Assembly: GCA_020350085.1 (NCBI GenBank) | Contig: CP070706.1 | Span: 116,434-128,315 of the forward strand | DNA: 11,882 nt | Source of the DNA: Acidobacteriota bacterium | Lineage (GTDB): Bacteria > Acidobacteriota > Polarisedimenticolia > J045 | Direction: 5' to 3' | Shown: piece by piece, positions 1-5,067 of the stretch | Numbering within the stretch: position 1 is the stretch's first letter | Layout: each line of letters starts with the position of its first letter | The notes under the pieces: model-generated | Seen by the model: the letters and a program-made list of their open reading frames with translations, nothing else | The model's database searches: none | Told to the model about the DNA's origin: nothing | Translations under genes and position numbers: made by a program

Positions 1-1
1 C

Positions 2-508
2 GGTCGAGCGCTTCCCCCGGTAGCAGAGGATCTACAGCCTTCCTGGCAGAAGCTCCAATTCGCCCGGCCCGTGCTGCTCGCCAACGGGAGCGTGCTCGAA
101 GGCCGCGGCGAACTGTTCGAGCTGATCTACTCTTGCACGGCCGGCGCTGTCGTGGCGTCGATGCTGGCCTACCTCGCCGCCCAGCTTTGTGACGTCTACC
201 TGTTCCATTTCTGGAAAAACTTGACGGGTGGCCGACATCTCTGGCTGCGCAACAACGGCAGCACGCTCGTCAGCCAGCTCGTCGACTCGGTCGTGGTCGT
301 ATCGGTGACGTTCGGTGCTGCATATCTGCGTGACGAGATCAGCGGCTCGGCCCTGCTCGCACTGCTGTGGAGCAACTATCTGTTCAAGATGTTCGCTGCA
401 CTAGCTGACACGGTGCCTTTCTACCTGGCCGTGCGCCTGTTGTCTCGATACTTGCGCATCGGGCAGGCTCGCCGAGAGCGGCCGGTCCCGCGTCAACACC
501 CCGCCTAA
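2..508 (+). CDS. yhhQ: Queuosine precursor transporter, YhhQ/VUT family (5' truncated by window edge)
   Basis: The reading frame is open from base 2, so the start lies upstream; 168 codons are visible, against roughly 220-240 residues usual for the family. An internal GTG at 71 could pose as a start, but family-like sequence already precedes it. The protein is an inner-membrane transporter of the VUT_1/DUF165 family, whose characterised members import queuosine precursors (preQ0/preQ1). Visible support is a hydrophobic helix around the segment VVASMLAYLAAQL, then the family signature D-x-x-x-F-x-F-W with GGRHLWLRNNGSTLVSQLVD, in which the W-LRNN-ST-SQ-D residues are the conserved polar motif. 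Two more hydrophobic helices follow (SVVVVSVTFGAAY and a C-terminal one ending in FYLAVRLLSRYL) and a short basic tail. The family assignment is secure; the exact substrate is inferred from the family. Confidence 0.88.
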   Translation, partial: GRALPPVAEDLQPSWQKLQFARPVLLANGSVLEGRGELFELIYSCTAGAVVASMLAYLAAQLCDVYLFHFWKNLTGGRHLWLRNNGSTLVSQLVDSVVVVSVTFGAAYLRDEISGSALLALLWSNYLFKMFAALADTVPFYLAVRLLSRYLRIGQARRERPVPRQHPA

Positions 509-843
509 CCGCAGGCGTCCAGCTGGTGTTTCGTTTCAAAAGTCCGTTGCCTGTGTCGGCGAGTCATCGGAGTTCCCGGAAAGGCGCGACGATGCCGCTG
601 TATTCGGGGTAGTTCAAGGAGGAGCAACGCAGCCAGGAGCTTCGAGGGCCGGCGAGAGATGTGACGGACTACTGAGACGGGACGCTGGACGAACTCTTGC
701 GACGATCTCGCACCTCTCGTCCGTCGTCGGGACGACGCGTCGCCGGAGGACACGCCCCAGATCGGGTGCGCGCCATCTGATCTCAGATGACGTATGCTGG
801 AGGTACAGTTCCCTTTTCTCCGAATCGCGGCCGAGGAGGACTC
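509..843. other. 335-base gap with palindromes, no convincing gene
   Basis: No reading frame here has family-like sequence or a good ribosome site. Two perfect palindromes stand out: CGTCGTC-GG-GACGACG at 722-737 and CATCTGA-TC-TCAGATG at 774-789. A frame starting at ATG 592 begins MPLYSG, then a stop, then FKEEQ, which faintly recalls the start of IS3-type OrfA transposases, but the match is too short to call a pseudogene. The promoter of the small gene at 844 should lie in this gap. A TATGCT at 793-798 could be a -10 box, but I found no matching -35. Confidence 0.5.
774..789. promoter_or_regulatory. Perfect palindrome upstream of the small gene, possible operator
   Basis: CATCTGA-TC-TCAGATG has 7-base arms and a 2-base centre. 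It ends 54 bases before the ATG at 844 and just upstream of a weak -10-like TATGCT. A dyad with this position fits a regulator binding site. It could also be a terminator stem for upstream transcription, but no T-run follows and the 2-base centre is poor for an RNA loop. No regulator is known from the sequence. Confidence 0.3.
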
Positions 844-1047
844 ATGGGCGTGCGACTCGACGAAAAGACGATCCAGCGACTGCGAGCCATGAAGCCCGAG
901 AACGCTTACCAGGCGGCCAAGAACGCCGTCTACGCCACGGGTGAGTGCGGCTCGGAAGACTTTCTCGATCTGTACGAGCAGCTCGTCGAGCGTGAGATCT
1001 TGACCTGGGAGCAGATCGACGCGCTCGAGGGCCGGCCCACGCGCTGA
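844..1047 (+). CDS. Small acidic helical protein of unknown function (67 residues)
   Basis: The ATG at 844 is preceded by a very strong purine ribosome site (GAGGAGGA at 833-840), which decides the start over an in-frame ATG at 787 that lacks one. The product has 67 residues, is rich in Glu/Asp/Leu, and looks fully helical with no signal peptide or membrane segment. Sequence such as KPENAYQAAKNAVYATGE and DLYEQLVEREILTWEQIDAL reads like a conserved soluble domain, with a single Cys in TGECGSEDF. I do not recognise a named family. The gene stands alone, with a palindrome upstream and a short hairpin (1091-1107) downstream before the convergent thioredoxin-like gene. Coding status is well supported by the ribosome site and amino-acid make-up; function is unknown. 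Confidence 0.75.
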   Translation: MGVRLDEKTIQRLRAMKPENAYQAAKNAVYATGECGSEDFLDLYEQLVEREILTWEQIDALEGRPTR

Positions 1048-1090
1048 CAGCCGGAGCAGCCCTCCGCTGCGAGCGAAGCGATGGTCGGCC

Positions 1091-1107
1091 GGCGTCGAGA
1101 CGACGCC
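1091..1107. terminator. Short perfect hairpin between convergent genes
   Basis: GGCGTCG-AGA-CGACGCC forms a 7-base-pair stem with a 3-base loop in the gap between the small gene (stop at 1047) and the thioredoxin-like gene (stop at 1127). The location fits a bidirectional transcription end. No T-run follows on either strand, so intrinsic termination is uncertain. Confidence 0.4.
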
Positions 1108-1126
1108 AGAGCTTCAAGCTTGGCGG

Positions 1127-1477
1127 CTAAGCGGGAGCTTCGGCGACCTTGCGCAGACGGTTGCGCAAGCGATCGAGACCGCTGCCGGCGAAAGTTTTCA
1201 CTCGCTCCCCCGCCACGTAGATCACGTTGAACGGAAGCACGTCCACTTCGGCGAGCCAAGGATTCGCCTTCTTGAACGCAATCAGGCCGGGAGTGTCGAG
1301 CAACAGCTTACCGAAGCGCACGTGAGCGAACTCGTCATCTGACGACAGGAACTCCGTCAGCTCCTTCGTCCACGCGTCACACTTGCTGCAATCGCTCTTC
1401 CCGAGCATCAGCACGGCAACGGAGGATTGAGTGAACGCTTCCCAGTTGCTGGCATCGATCATCTCGAGAGATGGCAT
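1127..1477 (-). CDS. Thioredoxin-like protein with CSKC motif, linked to ahpC
   Basis: With the start at 1477 the product has 116 residues and a thioredoxin-like layout: a beta-strand-like VAVLMLGKSDC, then the redox motif C30-S-K-C33, a following helix, and a probable cis-proline loop (VLPFNVIYV, Pro82). No signal peptide is visible, so it should be cytoplasmic. An in-frame ATG at 1543 would add 22 residues, but that stretch covers a 9-base-pair hairpin and reads like non-coding sequence, so I chose 1477; the AGGA upstream of it has a somewhat long spacing. The gene follows ahpC on the same strand with a 72-base gap. This suggests that the protein reduces the peroxiredoxin or shares in peroxide or thiol defence. 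The classical WCGPC is replaced by DCSKC, so its redox properties may differ. The fold is likely; the partner is inferred. Confidence 0.78.
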   Translation of the reverse strand: MPSLEMIDASNWEAFTQSSVAVLMLGKSDCSKCDAWTKELTEFLSSDDEFAHVRFGKLLLDTPGLIAFKKANPWLAEVDVLPFNVIYVAGERVKTFAGSGLDRLRNRLRKVAEAPA

Positions 1478-1505
1478 CGTTCGATCCGTTCCTGGAGGGA
1501 GAAGG

Positions 1506-1532
1506 CGGGAGCCGCTCTTTGAACGGCTCCCG
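1506..1532. terminator. Hairpin between ahpC and the thioredoxin-like gene
   Basis: CGGGAGCCG at 1506-1514 pairs with CGGCTCCCG at 1524-1532, a perfect 9-base-pair stem with a 9-base loop. It lies just after the ahpC stop codon on the transcribed (minus) strand and has no T-run. It may be an attenuator or an RNA-stabilising stem that lowers expression of the downstream gene relative to ahpC. Confidence 0.5.
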
Positions 1533-1549
1533 TAACTGTTCACACGGTC

Positions 1550-2074
1550 TTAGCCGACGAACTCCTCGCCTTTCTTCCAGTCGGCTCCACAAAGCCCTCC
1601 ACTTTGCAGCGCCTGCACCGTGCGCAGAACCTCGTTCGGGCTGCGACCGACCGACAGGTCGTTGACCGACATCGAGCGGATCACGCCCTTGTCGTCCACG
1701 ATGACGGTCGCGCGAAACGCGACGCCGTCGTCCTCTTTCAGAACGTTGTAAGCGCGGCTGACATGGTGGTTCGTGTCGGCCACCACTGGATGCGTGATCG
1801 TGTCGGGAAAGGTCTTACGATCATCGAACCAGGCCTTGTGGGAAAAGAACGAGTCGGTGCTCACTCCGATGACGGCCACCCCGTCTTCCTGAAAATCCTC
1901 GAGCAACTGCTGGAATCCCTTGATCTCCGTGGGGCAAACGAACGTAAAGTCCAGAGGGTACCAGTACAGAACGTACCACTTGCCGGCAAAATCCTTGCTG
2001 CTCAACGTCTTCTGCTCGCCATTGACGTAGGCGGGCGCACTCCACTCGGGCGCTTTCTGACCAATCATGCTCAT
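1550..2074 (-). CDS. ahpC: Alkyl hydroperoxide reductase subunit C, 2-Cys peroxiredoxin
   Basis: The 174-residue product is a full-length cytoplasmic peroxiredoxin that reduces H2O2 and organic peroxides. The active site P40-LDFT-FV-C47-PTE carries the peroxidatic cysteine C47 and the conserved Thr44. Arg121 in FRATVIVD is the usual catalytic arginine. The resolving cysteine is C162 in SGGLCGADW, making it a typical 2-Cys enzyme. The start at 2074 is set by AGGAG nine bases upstream; a second ATG two codons in is less favoured. No ahpF is visible. The downstream thioredoxin-like gene on the same strand is the obvious candidate reductant. A TATGAT-like -10 element (2178-2183 on the minus strand) could be its promoter, giving a leader of about 100 bases. 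No OxyR or PerR box was recognised. Confidence 0.95.
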   Translation of the reverse strand: MSMIGQKAPEWSAPAYVNGEQKTLSSKDFAGKWYVLYWYPLDFTFVCPTEIKGFQQLLEDFQEDGVAVIGVSTDSFFSHKAWFDDRKTFPDTITHPVVADTNHHVSRAYNVLKEDDGVAFRATVIVDDKGVIRSMSVNDLSVGRSPNEVLRTVQALQSGGLCGADWKKGEEFVG

Positions 2075-2177
2075 CAGTCGTTGCTCCTGTGTATTCGCCT
2101 ATGACGGTGCGGTAACGACGGCCATGGCCCTCTGCTGTGACCTCTCATCGGCAGGCCACGCGAGGACGCAAGAGGGC

Positions 2178-2216
2178 ATCATAGCGAACACGGGCCGCCG
2201 TCTCTAATCTGAGATT
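2178..2216 (-). promoter_or_regulatory. Candidate ahpC promoter element with adjacent dyad
   Basis: Read on the minus strand, 2183-2178 is TATGAT, a good -10 hexamer about 104 bases before the ahpC start. No good -35 is found at 17 bases. Upstream of it lies a hyphenated dyad, AATCT-G-AGATT (2206-2216), where an activator or repressor could bind. The dyad core ATCTGAGAT also occurs inside the palindrome at 774-789. This is a tentative call from hexamer likeness only. Confidence 0.3.
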
Positions 2217-2293
2217 GAACAGGCCGGGCCGAGCGCCCCGTCTGCCGAGTGCGTCAGGCTGACAACGCCGCGTGCCAGCGTAAGCCGCGCTCG

Positions 2294-3073
2294 ATGCAGA
2301 CCAGCTACTCTTCGGCCCACGGAGCCGCGGTGAGAGCCGCTGCAGCGAGAATCGGCAGCCTGATGGTGGCCGCGGTGTTCGCGATGAGCTGCGGTCTGGA
2401 GACTTCCGAACGGACGGAGCCGAGCGGTTCGGCGCCGCCAGCAGCCGCTCCGGGCGCTCCGTGGCTCGTTGCGCGTCAGGTCGAGCATCGCGGCACGACG
2501 ATTCATCTGCTCGAAGCGGGACCTGAAGACGGCTTGCCCGTCGTGTTGCTGCACGGTGCCAGGTTTCATTCTGGCACGTGGCACACCACCGGCACCCTCG
2601 AGCTGTTGGCAACGCACGGATATCACGCGGTGGCGCTCGACCTACCGGGCTTTGGTGCCTCCGATGCTCTGGCCGCGGGTCCGCCGTTCGCGCTCGGAGA
2701 GCTGGTCGAGCAGCTGAGGCTCGAGCGGCCCGTCATCGTGGCGCCGTCTATGAGCGGGCGCTATGCGTTTCCGTTGGTCATCCAAAGCGCCGACACCCTC
2801 GCGGGGTTCGTTCCGATCGCGCCGGGGGGCGTGCGCGACGTGACCGAGCAGCTCCGCGGGATTGAGCTGCCGACGCTGGTCATTTGGGGAGCGAACGACG
2901 AACTCGTCCCGGCCGAGCAGGCGGACGAGCTCGTCCGCGCGATTTCCGGCAGCCGAAAGCTGATCGTTGAGAACGCTTCACACGCCTGCTATATCGATCA
3001 GCCGGAGCGGTTCCACGACGGCCTGCTCGAGTTTCTCGCCGATCTCGATGTTGGACGTGCGAACCGCAGGTGA
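2294..3073 (+). CDS. ABHD14-like alpha/beta hydrolase with export signal (probable lipoprotein)
   Basis: The ATG at 2294 gives 259 residues; a GTG at 2249 would add 15 residues without a better ribosome site. Residues 13-33 carry basic residues, a hydrophobic stretch (GSLMVAAVFAMSC) and Cys33. This resembles a lipoprotein signal, though Ala rather than Leu is at -3, and an Ala/Pro-rich linker follows. The hydrolase domain spans about 60-250. It has an oxyanion-hole LHGARF near residue 86, the nucleophile in APSMSG (Ser152 by alignment), Asp202 in GANDELVP, and His230 in ASHACYID. The LHGAR, P-S-x-S-G and HACYxD motifs match the ABHD14/CIB subgroup rather than the common GxSxG esterases. Human ABHD14B has been described as a lysine deacetylase; that activity should not be assumed for an exported homologue. 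It is a single-gene unit, divergent from ahpC. The substrate is unknown. Confidence 0.85.
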   Translation: MQTSYSSAHGAAVRAAAARIGSLMVAAVFAMSCGLETSERTEPSGSAPPAAAPGAPWLVARQVEHRGTTIHLLEAGPEDGLPVVLLHGARFHSGTWHTTGTLELLATHGYHAVALDLPGFGASDALAAGPPFALGELVEQLRLERPVIVAPSMSGRYAFPLVIQSADTLAGFVPIAPGGVRDVTEQLRGIELPTLVIWGANDELVPAEQADELVRAISGSRKLIVENASHACYIDQPERFHDGLLEFLADLDVGRANRR

Positions 3074-3091
3074 TTCCCGTGCCCACGGTCC

Positions 3092-3111
3092 GCCGATCCG
3101 GAAGAATCGGC
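3092..3111. terminator. Weak hairpin after the hydrolase gene
   Basis: GCCGAT at 3092-3097 pairs with ATCGGC at 3106-3111 across an 8-base loop, 19 bases after the hydrolase stop and before the convergent PilZ gene. No T-run follows. A stronger stem, CTCGTCGA-TGC-TCGACGAG at 3150-3168, lies inside the last codons of the PilZ gene and could serve as a terminator for either strand. Confidence 0.3.
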
Positions 3112-3143
3112 AACATGCCGTCCGCCAATCGTCGTGACCCCCC

Positions 3144-3767
3144 TCAATCCTCGTCGATGCTCGACGAGCGCTCGCGCAGCTGCGCTCGCTGGAGGCGAAA
3201 CGTGTAGCGCACGAGCGCCTCACGATCCTCCTCGTGCATCCCTTCGAATGCCACCCCGAGGTGATAGCGGCCGACAGGTAACGACTCCCCGTCCGGATGA
3301 ACGACGGACACGACCCGCGCGAGGCAGCGAAGCGTGGCGCGAGGATCGCCGAGCAACGTCAGCTCCAGCTCGAGCAGCGTTTCGGGATCCAGCCGTTGGG
3401 GGATGACGATGCCCACTCCGGAGCCGGATAGACTGGAGGTCTCGCCCTCCAGCCAGAACATCCCCTCGGAAAGATCGACGTTGAGCGCTTCCGCGATGCG
3501 CGCCAAGGTCCGCTCGACCTGCGCAATGCGAGACAGGATCGATGACAAGGCGGCCCTGTCCCAAGGCACGTCGGTACCCGTCGAGGGCAAGGTCTCCGGC
3601 GCGACCGTCTCGACGTAAGTAGATTCGGAGCGAAATTGCTCGACGAGCTGCTCGGCCTCGCGCTCGTCGATCACGCGTACGCGGATCGGGACGGTCTGCT
3701 CGACACGCGCGAACCGCCGGGTGGAATCCGTGGAATTTGTCGTCGAGCCCGTCGTCCTGGTGCTCAT
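3144..3767 (-). CDS. PilZ-domain protein, probable c-di-GMP receptor
   Basis: The start at 3767 (207 residues) is chosen because GGAGGTGAG lies directly before it; the in-frame ATG at 3803 has no such site. Near the N-terminus R17-RFA-R21 fits the RxxxR motif that grips c-di-GMP. About 70 residues with a helical, heptad-like stretch (LSSILSRIAQVERTLARIAE) follow, then the PilZ beta-barrel with SLSGSG at 112-117, in the place of the usual (D/N)xSxxG. The last third (RCLARVVSV, YHLGVAFEGM, ALVRYTFRLQRAQL) matches the PilZ end and its C-terminal helix. The long helical insert between the two motifs resembles atypical tetrameric PilZ proteins. Ser replaces the usual Asp/Asn, so ligand affinity is uncertain. 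The gene lies 66 bases after the diguanylate cyclase gene, which suggests co-transcription and a local c-di-GMP circuit. Confidence 0.8.
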   Translation of the reverse strand: MSTRTTGSTTNSTDSTRRFARVEQTVPIRVRVIDEREAEQLVEQFRSESTYVETVAPETLPSTGTDVPWDRAALSSILSRIAQVERTLARIAEALNVDLSEGMFWLEGETSSLSGSGVGIVIPQRLDPETLLELELTLLGDPRATLRCLARVVSVVHPDGESLPVGRYHLGVAFEGMHEEDREALVRYTFRLQRAQLRERSSSIDED

Positions 3768-3833
3768 CTCACCTCCGTCCCCTGCTTCGCCCGGATCAAC
3801 CATGAAGAGCTCGACCCAAAGTCAAGAAATATT

Positions 3834-4856
3834 TCATGAATGATCGCGGGTAGGGCGCGCGTCGCGCGAGACCGGTGTCGTCTCACTGCGCTCGCCGAAC
3901 GGTGCCCGGCCGGCATGCTTAGCTCTAAGCATTCGCTCATCTGCCAACTCCACCATCCGAGCCGCGGCGCGTTCCCCGGTGCACTCCCCGGCGTGCTGCC
4001 CGGCATCGGCGGCCTGAGACAGATCGGCGGCGCCAGCGCTTGCGGCGATCATCAGCATGCGGCGCCCACCTCCGACGACCACACGCTGAGCGCTGAGCGC
4101 GCGCAGAAAACGACGCCCGAGAATCATGGCGTTCTCGGCGGTGGTGTCGGGCAGCAGCACGGCGAACTCGTCACCCCCGATGCGTGCCATCACATCGGTT
4201 CGCCGAGCGCTCTCCTTGAGCACCGTGGCCACGGTCACGAGCGCGCGATCGCCGGCCGCATGCCCAAAGAAGTCGTTGATATTTTTGAATTGATCGAGAT
4301 CGATGACCAACACGGCCAACGACCGGTCGTGTCGGATGGCCCGATGCCCCTCCCGCTCCAGAAACGTGTCGAATCCCCGGCGGTTCAGCAAGCTGGTCAG
4401 CGGATCGCGGAGTGCGAGATCGAGTGTTTGAGCGAACCGTCGCGCATTGCGCGCTGGGATCGCAGCCGCTGCGGCGAGCCGTCGCAAGTGACCGACGGCT
4501 GCCTCACGAACGAGCCAACGACGGGGAAGACCGGCGTAAGCGATCCAGCCCAAGACGTCTCCGCCCTCGTGAATCGGAACGGCCCAGAAAGGGGGCATCG
4601 TGTCGGGAGCGTGCCAAGCTTGAATCCGTTGACCGTCACGGAACGTGGCAGGCCGCGCATTGGGCTTGCCGACGCTGGCGAGGGCTGTCGCGCCGGGGCA
4701 CTTCTCCACCATCAGGGCGAGCAGCGCTCTTTCGAGCGAAGAGGGCTCGAGGCAGCTTGCGAGCAGATCGGAGAGCTCTTCGTTCTGCCTCATGCCGGGC
4801 TGATCGTCCAGGTTCGATGCGCTGCCGGCCGCTCCGGATGGTGAAGTCCTGACCAT
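3834..4856 (-). CDS. Diguanylate cyclase (GGDEF domain) with N-terminal GAF-like sensor region
   Basis: The 340-residue product should make c-di-GMP from two GTP. Residues 30-145 form a probable GAF-like input region (PPFWAVPIHEGGDVLGWIAYAG is typical), with no membrane segment. The GGDEF domain starts at D151-PLTSLLNRRGF and includes VLVIDLDQFKNIND and FGHAAGDRAL; the active-site signature is ARIGGDEFAVLLPDT (GGDEF 227-231). R218-R-T-D221, five residues before it, is an intact RxxD inhibitory site, so product feedback is expected. Near the end (ADERMLRAKHAGR) the domain closes normally, but it contains a Gly/Ala-rich insert made of three 4-residue repeats. The start at 4856 has only a weak ribosome site; Met22 is an alternative. 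Its position next to PilZ and divergent from flagellin suggests control of motility. The catalytic call is firm; the signal sensed is unknown. Confidence 0.92.
   Translation of the reverse strand: MVRTSPSGAAGSASNLDDQPGMRQNEELSDLLASCLEPSSLERALLALMVEKCPGATALASVGKPNARPATFRDGQRIQAWHAPDTMPPFWAVPIHEGGDVLGWIAYAGLPRRWLVREAAVGHLRRLAAAAAIPARNARRFAQTLDLALRDPLTSLLNRRGFDTFLEREGHRAIRHDRSLAVLVIDLDQFKNINDFFGHAAGDRALVTVATVLKESARRTDVMARIGGDEFAVLLPDTTAENAMILGRRFLRALSAQRVVVGGGRRMLMIAASAGAADLSQAADAGQHAGECTGERAAARMVELADERMLRAKHAGRAPFGERSETTPVSRDARPTRDHS
3969..4004. repeat. Three tandem 12-base in-frame repeats inside the GGDEF gene
   Basis: Three consecutive units (3969-3980, 3981-3992, 3993-4004) share the core CCCGG at the same phase and encode AGQH, AGEC and TGER on the minus strand. 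They lie in the loop before the last helix of the GGDEF domain, where most family members are shorter. The period of 12 keeps the frame, so copy number could vary without breaking the gene. Confidence 0.6.
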
Positions 4857-4962
4857 GTCCCGTTCACTGTCTAAACCTCTGACATGCGCCTGGTTGGAAA
4901 CTGTCCCCGGTACAAAATGGATCCGCGCAGCACCGGGAGCAACCGAGCAGAAAAATAGGGGC

Positions 4963-4989
4963 TAAAGTCCCCGGGCCCCTGGCCGACAA
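4963..4989 (+). promoter_or_regulatory. Sigma-28 (FliA) promoter of the first flagellin gene
   Basis: TAAA at 4963-4966, exactly 15 bases, then GCCGACAA at 4982-4989. This is one base from the classical sigma-28 consensus TAAA-N15-GCCGATAA. It lies 78 bases before the flagellin start, giving a leader of about 70 bases. A parallel element precedes the second flagellin, and both share GGGGCTAAAG at the -35. Strongly supports FliA-dependent late flagellar expression. Confidence 0.9.
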
Positions 4990-5003
4990 AAACGGCGAAA
5001 CCC

Positions 5004-5061
5004 GGCGGGCATTCCGTGAAGGAGGAGAACCTCCCCCGAGAAAAGCTGCCCGCCCGGAGGT
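5004..5061 (+). promoter_or_regulatory. Structured leader of the first flagellin with competing anti-Shine-Dalgarno pairing
   Basis: An outer stem pairs GGCGGGCA (5004-5011) with TGCCCGCC (5047-5054). Inside it GGAGG (5021-5025) pairs with CCTCC (5030-5034) across AGAA. The true ribosome site GGAGGT is at 5056-5061, seven bases before the ATG, and is perfectly complementary to ACCTCC (5029-5034). The leader can therefore hold the ribosome site free or, in a rival fold, sequester it. Several GGA triplets would also suit CsrA binding. The pairings are seen in sequence; the switching role is inference. Confidence 0.45.
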
Positions 5062-5067
5062 TACGGT

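Noticed and set aside
1478..1543. N-terminal extension of the thioredoxin-like gene from ATG 1543
   Set aside because: The extra residues are encoded by a hairpin and a basic, non-family stretch; 1477 gives a normal-length domain.
3840..4844. Long plus-strand frame opposite the GGDEF gene
   Set aside because: The minus strand encodes unmistakable GGDEF motifs; the plus frame has no recognisable domain.
4857..5067. Sigma-54 promoter for flagellin
   Set aside because: No TGGCA-N7-TGC type pair was found on either strand; the sigma-28 pattern is far better.
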